From contig JAMXDE010000009.1 in the NCBI GenBank assembly GCA_026770025.1, positions 2,145,001-2,209,000 on the forward strand: a stretch of DNA of 64,000 bases, written 5' to 3'. Under the pieces are notes generated by a model. The model saw only the letters and a program-made list of their open reading frames with translations, was not told the DNA's origin and did no database searches. Both the position numbers and the translations under genes were made by a program. Within the stretch, counting starts at the first letter, position 1. The number at the start of each line of letters is the position of its first letter. Shown here one piece after another: positions 42,958-55,101 of the stretch. The stretch comes from Craspedostauros australis. Its lineage: Eukaryota; Bacillariophyta; Bacillariophyceae; Mastogloiales; Achnanthaceae.

Positions 42958-43670
42958 TGATAATCAGCAATTACACACAGGACAAGAGGGGAGCACCAAA
43001 CACTGCACTTACTACGCCGCCAGGGTGATCAAGCCAAGAGGTGGAGTCGGTGTGTTTGGTGTTGTTGTTGTTGCTATTAGTTGGTGTGTCAATTGATGAT
43101 TGAGTTTGGATTATGAGATGATGATCTCCTATTTCTAATGATGGTGCCTAATGCACGGTTGCTAACGTGCTGCTCGATTACCTCGTGGTTTCTCTCGCAG
43201 TCTTTTCTAAAACATTGCCCAAGATGGCATGTCGGTCTACACGATACTCCGTGTTATTCTCGCCTTTGGGTCTTTCTTCATCTCTCCTGGTCTTGCCTAA
43301 TCTTGATCTCTGTTTGATCACATATGGATTGATCCGTCTACGTCGACAAGGTGCATGCATCACCTCTGACGATGTTGTTCTGGATCCTAAGTATTGTTGC
43401 CACGTGCTCGATGATGCACTCGGCATGGCTAGACAGGTCAGTGTACCATGACTAAAACATAATCTCGATTCCGAGGATCACAATGACCGATCCTCTGACG
43501 TCATACGATGATGTCAGTGCCTACGTCATGTTCGATGACCGTAGTGACCGAATATCAATCGTGTATCAAGACTCACTCGACTATACTCTCAAATCGAGTC
43601 GAATCAAAAAATAGTGAATCACGTTTCAGTCATGGGAGATGGGTACCTAATTTCGATCTAGATGTTGATA
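42958..43670. repeat. 713-bp inserted repeat with 5-bp target duplication (solo LTR or non-autonomous element)
   Basis: Flanked on both sides by CGATC (42953-42957 and 43671-43675), with the coding sequence of E4 continuing on each side. The insert begins TGATAATCAGC and ends GATGTTGATA. It has no coding region of its own. The 5-bp duplication and size suit a solo LTR, but the 3' end is not the usual CA and clear inverted ends were not seen. Confidence 0.7.
43496..43528. promoter_or_regulatory. Cluster of CRE-like motifs (TGACGTCA) in the 713-bp insert
   Basis: A perfect TGACGTCA at 43496-43503 is followed by GATGTCAG and by ACGTCA at 43523-43528. Such motifs bind bZIP factors and are known CO2/cAMP-responsive elements in diatoms. 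In a solo LTR they would be promoter sites. This is inference from motif only. Confidence 0.3.
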
Positions 43671-43956
43671 CGATCATCATCAACCGCATACTGGAAGCGA
43701 ACAACTCGGAAACGATCCCAGAGACGGATCTGCATTACATCCTTGGAGGATGCATGCGCGTACTCTTACGCGAGCGATCACGCGTCCACCCATACGATCC
43801 TGTTACAGGATCACATCGAAGCAACACAATTCCATCGGACTACGCGCAACTACCCGACAACATGGATGACGGAGATCATCATCCTCCATACAACGAAGAT
43901 GGAGTCCACGAAGACGACGATGATGGCAGCTTCGACGACGAGATAGCTGCGGCAGC

Positions 43957-44733
43957 TGTCAGGAATCGGGGGTACGACTTTGCAAAGATACCCTATTCTA
44001 CCGCAGCTCCCATGAGGACTGGCTGAAACCGGAGTGGTATTAAATGCAAAGATACCCATGATTGCCGCAACCCCCAATAGCATCTCCCAGACAAACCGCA
44101 ACCCAGCAATCGACCAGTTGCACTCAGACAGCCCAATGGCCTTACCTGTCTTATGCGACATCCAAGCACCCTCATCCAGTGGCCTACTCGGCCATGTTCC
44201 AATAACGGTCGGGAACCGAGAGGTCTATGACGATGGCAACACACCAGCCCTGAGTGAATCGAATGAGCGCGACAACCAATATATCTGAACAAGTCGACGC
44301 GTCCCTGAGAACCTAACGTGAGAAAGCGAAACAGAGGCGATCCCTATTCACCCAAGACCACGATCCAGATGACAATAAGTTCCAAGCATCCAAAGGCAAC
44401 CATCGAGATGACCGGAGGGAGGAACTGAAATGAAGTGGGACCAGTGAAGTGACAGGAGACCGAAGGAGAGGTACCTACAGGTCTACGAGTATGAACTTGA
44501 CGAATGTAGGTACTCTCCAACTCTCAGCTAAGCAAGCGATGAACCATGATGAACGCAAGATGGAGATGCAGATGAAAGGAGCCAAGCTAAAGGGTGTAAC
44601 TTTGGGTGGCTGCTGCAGACCATGCTTGTTGTGAATTGGAATCGAAAGGAGATGAGCATGTTGTACTCACAGTTCTAAAACGGTACAGACTGATAACAGA
44701 TTAGTCTACTACTATAACCCCGGATTTCCAACA
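43957..44733 (+). repeat. 5' LTR of E5 (family B)
   Basis: A 777-bp LTR. Its last 383 bp also occur alone at 8273-8657. Confidence 0.93.
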
Positions 44734-44814
44734 CGTTTCGAAACGTGACGATTGAAATCCAACGTTTCCATCACCCACCAACACAGCAACAAACATCACC
44801 ACCACCACACCACC

Positions 44815-47800
44815 ATGAGCTCCTATCTCCGCAAGAACGACCGCGTCGTTATCTTCGACGGCAAGCGTTCCAGCTGGACAGGTTGGAGCATCAAGTTCCT
44901 AGCTCGCGCCGCGGGCAGGGGCCTTGAGGACCTGTATCTCATGGATCTAGACAAGGTGGAGGTGAAGCCAGCTCCCTTTGGCCCCAGCGCCCTCATCTCC
45001 GATGTAAAGATCGAAGAGGGTGAGTCTATCGCGAAGAAGATAGCCTCGATGACTGCTGAGGAGAAAGAGGTATACAAGAATGGGCTGGCTAAGTGCGCGT
45101 TTGAAGAACTGGCCATGGCAATTAACCATGAAACTACGGAAGGCAATGTCGCCTTCATGGCTGTGGTGGGAACCAAGGGCGGGCCCACTGATAGTGGAGA
45201 CCCACGCAAGGCGTGGAAGGCCCTTGAACGCATCTATGAGCAACGCACTGCGCCTATCAAGGCAAAGTTGTTGGCTCAACTCAACGGGATGCGGTTGAAG
45301 AAAGGCGAGCACCCAGACATGTTCCTGACCGAGATGGAAGTGCTGCGTAATCGCCTCAGTAGTACTGGTATCAAGATAGATATGCAACAGTACCACATGC
45401 TCGTACTCAACGCCCTCGGAAGGGAATACGAGACGGACGTCAAGCTCTTGGAGCTCAAGTTCGACGGTATGGAGGATACCATGACCCTCGAAGACATCCG
45501 CGAGGCTGTCAGTTCCACCTACGACGGCCGATACCTCAAACTCGGCGGCAACAGACGTGAGAACAACAGTAACAAGGAAGAGACTGCATTCGCTGCAGTA
45601 GGAGGCTTCAAAGGTCACTGCCGCAACTGCGGAGCCTACGGCCACAAGAAGGCAGATTGCCGCTCCGCCCCCAAGAAAGGTAATGGCAAGAACAAGAAGA
45701 GTGGCCAAGGAGACAACAACAGTAAGCCCAAGTTCAACGGGGAGTGTAAGTACTGCGGTAAGAAGGGACACAAGATCCTACAGTGCTTCAAGCTGAAGGC
45801 AGCCATGAAAGAGGCAGACTCGGCTAATGTGGCAACTGATGGGATGGAGGGAAATAACGACGTAGCTCTTGTGATGACAGACGAATTAATTTGTGTGCCC
45901 ACCTCGGGAAACACGAACGAATTGGAAAATGTGACCAACTTGTCTGTGAACACAGGCGAGGCGAAAACACGCGACAACGACAGCAACTACCAAGCTGACT
46001 CCAAGGTAATGGAGGACGTCGCCTTTGCAGCCATCATCGAACAGACTGACACATCTCCCATTCTTTCTTTGAGACCACACAACGTCAACAACAAGATGAG
46101 CAACTCCAACCAAGGACAAGAATCCTACTACGACGCAAGCCTCACCAACGAAGGGGCCACCGACACCGAAGACGTAGATGACGACATGGGCGATGCCAAC
46201 CAAGGAGAAGCGGCACGTCGCCCTATCTTCAACTTCGCCCCAGAGCTCTCTCGTGTGGACCGCATGATCGGGAACTCGACAGGACTCGTCACCAACACGG
46301 CATGGTGCCCTCTGTGCCTCAAGCGAGGACCACTCTACGCATGGTGCGTGGAATGCCCCCAAGTTCCTTTCTTCATCCAACTCCACAATGAGCCGCGTGG
46401 CAATATGCCAACCAACGACGAAGAGCGCGCGGAGCGACGCACCAGACTTGAGAGAGCTGGCTCCCTCCGCAATGCGGTTCGAGCATCGCTCAGCAACGTG
46501 CTCAAAAAGGATGATGTGCGAAGTGAGCTGGCCTTACTGTGCTACGACGCTGTAGCCACCCACAATGGGGACCGCACTCCACTGATCGAGCCACGCACGG
46601 TGTATTTCAAACTGCACGAGATCGGGATGCACACCACACTAGGAGTGTGCCGCAACCCATGCAACATCAACAACAGCTTGGAATCCCGTCGCTTCGACCC
46701 CTTTCCCAGCGATCTGATTTCGCGCATGACGCACCATGCGGCGAACTCCATCGTTTGGACCTACCATCCAGGTGACGGCGGAGTCCGAAACCCAAGTCCA
46801 GAGCACTGGGTGCTGCCAATCTACCCTGAACGCGAAGAACAACACGAGGTGGCAATGGTGGTCGGCAACACCGACAACGTCAGCGCAAGGCGCTCCTCCG
46901 TCGCACCGGACAACTACGAGGCCAACACCTGGTTGGGCGATTCGGGCGCATCGTGCCATCTCACCAACAGCGACGAAGGTATGACCAACATTCGCGTCTC
47001 CGATCAGAATGTGAAGATCGGGAGCGGACGCTTCCTCAAGGTGACCAAGGTGGGCGACAAGCGCATGACGGTCATGCAAAGGAACGGAAGGAAGTACAAC
47101 GTGGTGCTCAAGTCGGTGAAGTACGTGCCCAAGTTGTGGGTTAATCTACTGAGCATCAACAAGGCTCTCGAAAGCGGATTCAACATCAGCAACCTCGGTG
47201 TCATCATGACCCTGAAGAAAGGCAAGGCCCGCATCACCTTTGACCGCATCATGGCAACTCATAGCGGGTTCGTTTGCGGAGTGACCATGGTGAGCAACGC
47301 CAAGACGGACGACCAAGCTCATGTTGGCGTGTCAACCGACGCACCTGTCGACATCAACACAATCCATAAAAAGTTAGGCCACGTTGATGCGTACACCATC
47401 TCTCGAACAGCAGGGAGGTACGGCTGGAACGTGACAGGAAAACTGGACGTGTGTGTTGACTGCGCGATTGGGAAATCGCGACAGAGACCGATGTCGAAAG
47501 CGACTCAACAACGAGCGAAAGGAGTCGGGGATCGACTGTTCATGGACACATCAAGCGTTCAGACACACAGCCTGGGAAGGGGCAAATACTGGCTTCTTGT
47601 GATCGACGATTACAGCGACTACTGCTGGAGTTACTTCATCACAGAGAAAAGCGACGTGGGGTCGAAGATGCTTTTGTTGTTCCAATGGCTCGAAGCGAAT
47701 CAGCGAATAACGGTTCAAAATGTCAGATGTGACAACGCAGGAGAGAATCGTTCTACAGAGAAACTCTTACTTAACAAGGGATTCGCCCCAACCTTCGAGT

Positions 47801-50466
47801 ACACTGCGGCATCGACTCCGCAACAGAATGGTCGCGTCGAAAGGAAATTCGCGACACTCTACGGCAAAGTACGCGCCATGCTGAACCAAACCCATCTACC
47901 AAAATCAACGCGAGGCAAACTGTGGGCAGAGGCTGCTCACACGGCGACGCAGCTGGAGAACATCATCGGCACGAAGTCAAGGGAACCAGCATGTATACTG
48001 TTAAACGGAACAATCCCGAAGTATGCAAATGACCTGCGTGTGTTCGGTGAGATGGGGATGGTACACATCGGTGGACAGGCTATCAAGGCCAAGCTAGACG
48101 ACCGCTCCAAACCTGCGATGTTCGTGGGATACGGAGAGTCGCACGCGAAAGGAGTGTACCGCATGATGAACCTTGCTACCTCGAGAATCCTAATGACTCG
48201 AGACGTAACATGGTTGAATAAGTCGTATGGAGAGTTCAAGGGTATCAAGGATGCCAATATATCCAGAGTAATGAACGCGGACGACGACTCGTCATCAAGA
48301 GACTCGTCTCCAGAGAGAGGAGTGACTTGGCTTCGTCAATCGGACAATATGAGTAATATAGAGACCGATAACGATGAGCAACGCAGCAGAACGGGAGAAC
48401 AAGGAGATTCAGAAGATGCTGCGCTTGAGGAGGACGACCTGCTACCCGTCCAGGAGGATCAGGAACCAGACGATGACGTCGGCGATGAATCCGGAAGGGA
48501 CGAGGATGGAAGGAGTGAGGAAAGAACGGCAGAAAAAGGACCGCCCTCGACTCCAGTTGCAACACCTGTTGCATACGTACCGAGAATGGTCAGAGATCTC
48601 GCAGGGTATAACAATTCGCCCGTTCCTAAGGAGGACAGAGACTACGGATCCAGTGAGACCTCGGAATCTGACGATGAGAAGCAAGAGACTGCCCAAGAGA
48701 CAGAAGCCGAAACAGCGGCGACAAAGGGGCCAAGCTTCCATACAGACGGGTCGATGTTCAACAGAGACGTCGCAGGGATGATGATAGACACCACTCACGG
48801 AAAGATGAGATTGGATGACTTCATCGCTGCGAGCCAAGTAACGAATGATCGAATCAGACCCGAGCAAGCAAGCGTAGCTATGATGCTAGACCCTACCACC
48901 TTCGAAGAATGCTGGGACCATGCAGATCCCGAAAAGAGAAAGAAGTGGAGAGAGGCAATCAATAAGGAGTTCAACGATATGACCAGAAGAGGAGTATGGG
49001 AGAAGATCAAGAGGAACCGAATGCCGAGGGATCGGCGATGCGTGAAGACCAAGTGGGTGTTCAAAGAGAAGAGGAACGGAGTCTTCCGAGCCAGACTCGT
49101 CGCCTGCGGCTACTCACAGATCGCAGGAGTGGACTTCTCAGCACACCACGCACCAGTGATTCATGATGCAACCTACCGCATCATGCTCACTATGAAGATG
49201 CTACTGCACATGGATAGTATGATCATCGACTTCGAGACAGCATTCTTGCATGGAGAACTTGACGAAGAGATCTACATGCAATGCCCAAAGGGCATGAGGC
49301 ATGAGACCGACGAATGCTTGCTGTTCAAGAAGACCATCTACGGATTAGTGCAGAGTGCCAGACAATGGAACAAAAAGCTAGTCGACATTCTACTCAAGCT
49401 GGGATTTCGACAGAGCAAAGTGGATCCATGCCTTCTGATTCGGAATCAGGAAGGGAGACTACTGCTAATAGGCACCTACGTCGACGACTGCCTATGCATC
49501 GGAGAGAAGGAGGAATTGAAGCAACTGACGATCGACATCAAAGCTGAGCAATTCGGAATCAAGGTGGAGAACGACCTCGAAGACTACCTCAGCTGCAAGA
49601 TCATCTTCAACAACGAACAGTCGAACTGCTGGGTGAACCAGCCACACATCATCAAGAATATCATCGATACCTTCAAGGATGACGTGCTGACTCTACATCG
49701 ATACGGAACTCCAGGAACACCAGGACAGGGTATCCAGAGAAACAGCGACCTACCCAAAGTGGACAGTGACCGACACAGCAGATACCGAAGCGGAGTAGGT
49801 ATGCTGCTATACTTGGTGAAGCACTCGCGACCCGACATTGCGAATGCGGTGCGTGAGCTTACTAAAGTATTGGACGGACCATCAGCTGCTGCATACAAGG
49901 AGATGCTGCGAGTAATGAAGTTCGTATCGGACACGAGGGACTACGGGCTACGAATGCAACCAACCCCACTGGAGAACGACGCATGGAAAATCGAGATCTA
50001 CGCGGACAGTGAGTTTGCGGGAGACAAGGATAACCGGATCAGTGTCGGGGGACATCTCGTCCTATTGCAAGGGGTGCCCATCGTATGGAGATCAAAGGCA
50101 CAACGAAGTGTAACTCTCAGCTCAACAGAGGCGGAATACGTCGCCTTATCAGAAGCAGGAAAGGAGATTCGCTTCCTCACGCAACTGATGGAGGACATCG
50201 GCTTGACGATGACCAAACCAGTGGATGTGTATGCGGACAATGTGGGGGCTATCTTCATTGCCTCCAATCCGTCTACATCATCGCGAACGAGACACATCGA
50301 TATACAACATCATTTCACTCGGGAGCTGATAGACAACGGAGAGGCACGAATTCAGTTTGTGCGCTCAGAGGACAACATCGCAGACGGCTTCACCAAGAAC
50401 ACAAAGAAGGAGATCTACGATAGACACAAAGGGAGTATCATTCAATTGAGGTCGACCATGGATTAA
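44815..50466 (+). CDS. Gag-Pol polyprotein of Copia element E5 (family B)
   Basis: 1883 residues from an ATG in the good context CACCATGAG. In order: a Gag region (residues 1-230, with KRSSWTGWSIKFLARAAG and EYETDVKLLELKFDGMED), zinc knuckles CRNCGAYGHKKADC near 270 and CKYCGKKGHKILQC near 312. A long linker follows with a Cys pair module CPLCLKRGPLYAWCVEC near 500. Protease DSGASC lies near 708. GAG-pre-integrase and integrase span about 850-1010 (CDNAGEN, TPQQNGRVERK). Reverse transcriptase covers about 1410-1640 with YVDD near 1555, and RNase H about 1728-1830 (DSEFAGD, SSTEAEYVALSE). It would make the complete copying machinery. No break is visible. It is related to family A in pol but not in the linker. 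Confidence 0.92.
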   Translation: MSSYLRKNDRVVIFDGKRSSWTGWSIKFLARAAGRGLEDLYLMDLDKVEVKPAPFGPSALISDVKIEEGESIAKKIASMTAEEKEVYKNGLAKCAFEELAMAINHETTEGNVAFMAVVGTKGGPTDSGDPRKAWKALERIYEQRTAPIKAKLLAQLNGMRLKKGEHPDMFLTEMEVLRNRLSSTGIKIDMQQYHMLVLNALGREYETDVKLLELKFDGMEDTMTLEDIREAVSSTYDGRYLKLGGNRRENNSNKEETAFAAVGGFKGHCRNCGAYGHKKADCRSAPKKGNGKNKKSGQGDNNSKPKFNGECKYCGKKGHKILQCFKLKAAMKEADSANVATDGMEGNNDVALVMTDELICVPTSGNTNELENVTNLSVNTGEAKTRDNDSNYQADSKVMEDVAFAAIIEQTDTSPILSLRPHNVNNKMSNSNQGQESYYDASLTNEGATDTEDVDDDMGDANQGEAARRPIFNFAPELSRVDRMIGNSTGLVTNTAWCPLCLKRGPLYAWCVECPQVPFFIQLHNEPRGNMPTNDEERAERRTRLERAGSLRNAVRASLSNVLKKDDVRSELALLCYDAVATHNGDRTPLIEPRTVYFKLHEIGMHTTLGVCRNPCNINNSLESRRFDPFPSDLISRMTHHAANSIVWTYHPGDGGVRNPSPEHWVLPIYPEREEQHEVAMVVGNTDNVSARRSSVAPDNYEANTWLGDSGASCHLTNSDEGMTNIRVSDQNVKIGSGRFLKVTKVGDKRMTVMQRNGRKYNVVLKSVKYVPKLWVNLLSINKALESGFNISNLGVIMTLKKGKARITFDRIMATHSGFVCGVTMVSNAKTDDQAHVGVSTDAPVDINTIHKKLGHVDAYTISRTAGRYGWNVTGKLDVCVDCAIGKSRQRPMSKATQQRAKGVGDRLFMDTSSVQTHSLGRGKYWLLVIDDYSDYCWSYFITEKSDVGSKMLLLFQWLEANQRITVQNVRCDNAGENRSTEKLLLNKGFAPTFEYTAASTPQQNGRVERKFATLYGKVRAMLNQTHLPKSTRGKLWAEAAHTATQLENIIGTKSREPACILLNGTIPKYANDLRVFGEMGMVHIGGQAIKAKLDDRSKPAMFVGYGESHAKGVYRMMNLATSRILMTRDVTWLNKSYGEFKGIKDANISRVMNADDDSSSRDSSPERGVTWLRQSDNMSNIETDNDEQRSRTGEQGDSEDAALEEDDLLPVQEDQEPDDDVGDESGRDEDGRSEERTAEKGPPSTPVATPVAYVPRMVRDLAGYNNSPVPKEDRDYGSSETSESDDEKQETAQETEAETAATKGPSFHTDGSMFNRDVAGMMIDTTHGKMRLDDFIAASQVTNDRIRPEQASVAMMLDPTTFEECWDHADPEKRKKWREAINKEFNDMTRRGVWEKIKRNRMPRDRRCVKTKWVFKEKRNGVFRARLVACGYSQIAGVDFSAHHAPVIHDATYRIMLTMKMLLHMDSMIIDFETAFLHGELDEEIYMQCPKGMRHETDECLLFKKTIYGLVQSARQWNKKLVDILLKLGFRQSKVDPCLLIRNQEGRLLLIGTYVDDCLCIGEKEELKQLTIDIKAEQFGIKVENDLEDYLSCKIIFNNEQSNCWVNQPHIIKNIIDTFKDDVLTLHRYGTPGTPGQGIQRNSDLPKVDSDRHSRYRSGVGMLLYLVKHSRPDIANAVRELTKVLDGPSAAAYKEMLRVMKFVSDTRDYGLRMQPTPLENDAWKIEIYADSEFAGDKDNRISVGGHLVLLQGVPIVWRSKAQRSVTLSSTEAEYVALSEAGKEIRFLTQLMEDIGLTMTKPVDVYADNVGAIFIASNPSTSSRTRHIDIQHHFTRELIDNGEARIQFVRSEDNIADGFTKNTKKEIYDRHKGSIIQLRSTMD

Positions 50467-50562
50467 TGGGACAGAAGAGATGAGTGCGAGAGCGAGACAA
50501 GGGAGTGTGACAGGAGATGATTTGTGAGTGTGAGTGAGTATGGTGGTGCGACAATGGAAGGG

Positions 50563-51339
50563 TGTCAGGAATCGGGGGTACGACTTTGCAAAGATACCCT
50601 ATTCTACCGCAGCTCCCATGAGGACTGACTGGAACCGGAGTGGTATTATGTGCAAAGGTACCCATGATTGCCGCAACCCCCAGTAGCATCTCCCAGACAA
50701 ACCGCAACCTAGCAATCGACCAGTTGCACTCAGACAGCCCAATGGCCTTACCTGTCTTATGCGACATCCAAGCACCCTCATCCAGTGGCCTACTCGGCCA
50801 TGTTCCAATAACGGTCGGGAACCGAGAGGTCTATGACGATGGCAACACACCAGCCCTGAGTGAATCGAATGAGCGCGACAACCAATATATCTGAACAAGT
50901 CGACGCGTCCCTGAGAACCTAACGTGAGAAAGCGAAACAGAGGCGATCCCTATTCACCCAAGACCACGATCCAGATGACAATAAGTTCCAAGCATCCAAA
51001 GGCAACCATCGAGATGACCGGAGGGAGGAACTGAAATGAAGTGGGACCAGTGAAGTGACAGGAGACCGAAGGAGAGGTACCTACAGGTCTACGAGTATGA
51101 ACTTGACGAATGTAGGTACTCTCCAACTCTCAGCTAAGCAAGCGATGAACCATGATGAACGCAAGATGGAGATGCAGATGAAAGGAGCCAAGCTAAAGGG
51201 TGTAACTTTGGGTGGCTGCTGCAGACCATGCTTGTTGTGAATTGGAATCGAAAGGAGATGAGCATGTTGTACTCACAGTTCTAAAACGGTACAGACTGAT
51301 AACAGATTAGTCTACTACTATAACCCCGGATTTCCAACA
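50563..51339 (+). repeat. 3' LTR of E5 (family B)
   Basis: A 777-bp LTR ending CCAACA, directly followed by the duplicated GGCAGC. Confidence 0.93.
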
Positions 51340-54300
51340 GGCAGCTGTGGAGCAACTCCACGAGCTAAGCACCAGATACAAGGACAAGGTCAACAAGGAC
51401 ACCTGGCTCGCCGACAGCGGAGCTTCGTGTCACATCATCAATTCGGACGCCGCTCTCTTCAACGTGCGGCACATCAAGTCCTTCGTCCAAGTGGGAGACA
51501 GCACAAAGCTGGACTCTCCCAAGATGGGATCCATTCGCTTGAAGATCAAGCAACGAGACAACACTGGCCACATCATCCGGCTCGATGATGTGAAGTACAC
51601 ACCCAAGATGGCGGTGAACCTTTTCTCCACAAACAAGGCTCTGTACAACGGTTATCAGCTTGGTAACAACGGCATTCTGATGGACATCATCAACGGATCC
51701 GGAACGAAGATCGTATTCGATCGAGTCTTCCCAACATCCAACGGATTCATCACGGGAGTGCAGATGCATCCCATCATGCCAACAGACGACGACAAGGCTT
51801 GCACAGCCATCGTCAACAATCCATCCAAGGAGATCAGCGCAGTGAACTTGCATCGAATGCTTGGCCACGCGCCACTCGAAACCATGAAGCGGACAGCCGC
51901 TCAATATGGATGGAAGATAATCGGCGAGATGCCGGTATGTCGCGACTGCGCGGTCGCGAACGCAAGAGTGAAGAACATCTCGAAGGCAACGATCCCAAGA
52001 GCAACTCGCCGCGGCGAACGTCTGTTCATTGACATTAGTTACACTAAACACATAAGCTTTGGAGATAAACGCTACTGGACCCTGATCGTGGACGACTGCA
52101 CGGATCACTGCTGGAGTTTCTTTCTCAAGAACAAAAGTGATCAACCAGGATACATCAAACGATTCGTTCAAACGATCAAGTCACAGACTGGTGACCAATA
52201 GATCATCTTCAGAGGTGACAACAGCGGAGAGAACAAATCCACGCAGGATATTCTCATCGATGCAGGACTCAACATGAAATTCGAATACACGGCATCGAAC
52301 ACGCCGCAACAGAATGGCAGAGTGGAACGCAAGTTCGCGTACCTCTACACCAAGATCCGTTCTATGCTCAACGGAGCACAGCTCAACGAAGAGTATAGGC
52401 ATGGCCTGTGGGCAGCAGGTGCGAGCACTGCCACTGCCATTGCCAACATCACCGTAGCGAAGAATCAGAAGGAGTCACCTCATCGACAATTCTTCGGCAG
52501 CAATCCACCATATGCGGATGCACTCCGCACATTTGGAGAGGTGGGTGTTGTGAAGACCACCTACGGCGGGATTACCGCCAAGCTCAAGAATAGAGGAGAA
52601 GAGATGGTGTTCATTGGATATGCACACCAACATGCATCAGGGGTCTACAACATGTACAGACCATCGACCAAGTCACTGGTCTGCTCTCGCGACATCAAGT
52701 GGCTCAATCAATCATACGGACAGTTCCGTGGCTGGGCACCAGCACCAAACGTATCCAACAAAGCAATAACAACGGACGCAGACGGCTTCACAACCATCGG
52801 ACGGAAGGGAGCAACGCCAAAGACGGCAACACGTCAGGCATCAGAAGCGAAGAGAGTATCTTTTGCTGACAGCAACAGGTGCTACATTCTATCAGATAGC
52901 GACAATGAGGATGATGAGGACGATGGAGCAGTAACTCAACTAATCCATAACAACGACGAAGATCAAAGCGAATCCAATCATGAGGATGACGAAATCACAC
53001 CATCCGGCGACGAAGCCGACGATGACACAGGCGTCACTCCTCCGAACACACCAGCAAGGTCTACACATGACACACCATCCAGACCTCCACCCAACAGACC
53101 AAGCAAGCGTGACATAGCTAGAAAGGAGAGGATCCAACATCATGAAGTACGAGGCAGGAAGGGAGAAGCTAATCCCAAGTCAACTGCAGGGAAGAGTATT
53201 CCCAGAGCTCTGCGTGAGCTCGCAGACTTCAACGAACGAGGTCGAAAGGAGGAAGGCTATGAGAGCGATCCATCATCCGCCGAGGCGAGTGACGAACTCA
53301 GCGACGAGATGATCGACGATTCCAACAACGAAACTACAGATGACGAAGAAATCGCAGATGAAGATGAGGAGATCGAGGTCATTCACCATAGCGCAACTGG
53401 ATTATACGGGATGAATGCAATCATCACCGCGAGACCAGCGATCGACATCGGATTGTCGATGCAGGACGAGAACAAGGAACAAGAGAAGCACATCGAACCT
53501 ACAACATTCGATGGAGCCTTCAATCACCCAGATCCTATCCATCGAAAGGGATATCGAGCAGCCATCAAGAAGGAGTTCGACTCCATGGATACACGCAAGG
53601 TATATAGCAAGATCAAACGAGACGCCATCCCACGCGGCCGCAGATGCTGCAAGTGCAAATGGGTCTTCAAGCTGAAGCGTGACGGCACACATCGAACGCG
53701 ACTCGTTGCATGTGGCTATTCACAAGTCGCAGGAGTAGACTTCCAAGAGCATTACTCACCTGTCATCCATGACGTGACCTATCGGGTCATGATGGTGATC
53801 ATGCTGATCAAGAAGATGGACTGTGCACTCGTCGATGTCGTAACAGCATTCCTACATGGAGACCTCGACGAGGAGATCTACATGAACTGTCCCAACAGGA
53901 TGGATCATCAACCAGACGAAGCCCTGACCCTACACAAGCCAATCTACGGACTTGTGCAGAGCGCCAGGCAATGGTTCAAGATGTTGGTATCGACCCTCAA
54001 GAATATCAACTTCGAACAGAGCGCAGCAGACCCGTGCCTGTTCTACAGGAAGACGAACGAAGGAAGCATGATCGTGGCCATCTACGTGGACGATTGCTTC
54101 TGTTGCGGAGACTCCAAAGCACTGGAGACATTCCTGAAGGACATCCAAGTCAGCAAGTTCAAGGTGACAATCGAGCGCGGACTCGGAGACTACCTCAGCT
54201 GCAACATCGAACTGAACCATGACAAGACTAGAGCGACATTGCGTCAACCACATCTCATCCGACACCTCATCGAAGAGTTCGGAACCAAGGTTGAGAAGAT

Positions 54301-55101
54301 GCAACGCTATGGGACACTGGGAACCCCGGGTCAAATCATTGTACGACCATCCGAACATAACGGACTGCAGAAGGTTGGACCAGAAGAACGTGCCGAATAT
54401 CGCCGAGGCGTCGGTATGCTACTCTTCCTCATCAAGCACTCGCGACCAGACATCGCGAACCCTGTGAGGGAACTCTCCAAGGTATTGATCGGGCCCACCA
54501 AGGCCGCAATGAAGGAGATGTATCGGATCATCAAGTATGTGATCGATACAAAGGACTATGGATTGAAGATCCATCCAGCGCGTCCAGACGACGACGGCTG
54601 GGACATGGAGCTCTTCTGCGATAGCGAATATGCAGGAGACAAGAACACGAGAATCAGCGTAGGAGGGTTCATCCTATACCTGTGCAAGGTACCAATCCTT
54701 TGGCGATCCAAGGCACAGAAGGCCGTCACACTCAGCTCATCCGAAGCAGAATACGTTGCCCTTTCCGAAGCGGCAAAGGAAATCTTCTTCGTGATGCAGC
54801 TACTCGAAAGTGTGGGCGTCCCAGTGAAGACACCGATCAAGGTCCGTGTAGACAACATCGGAGCGATCTTCATCGCCAAGAACCCATCAACATCCCAACG
54901 ATCGCGGCACATCGACGTGCGCCATCACTACGTGAGGAACATGGTAATCAACAAAACCATCGAAATCATTTTTGTCAAATCCGAGCAGAACACAAGCGAC
55001 GGATTCACCAAGAACATCAAGGCCGACTTGCAACGCGAACATGAGAAGTCGTACCTTGACACATCGAGAACATTCGAATGACCGAATGCACACAGGAAGG
55101 G

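Larger units (their letters stand above)
43957..51339 (+). mobile_element. E5: whole young Copia element, family B, inserted in E4
   Basis: Both LTRs are 777 bp (43957-44733 and 50563-51339), running TGTCAGGAATCGG...GGATTTCCAACA, and differ at roughly ten sites clustered near their start. A duplicated GGCAGC lies on both sides (43951-43956 and 51340-51345) and the sequence of E4 continues beyond it. A purine tract GGAAGGG precedes the 3' LTR. One long open gag-pol frame fills the inside. The element looks whole and young. Confidence 0.93.

Noticed and set aside
44947-45771. A 274-codon minus-strand frame in E5
   Set aside because: It is hydrophobic antisense of the Gag region with no start context or domain.
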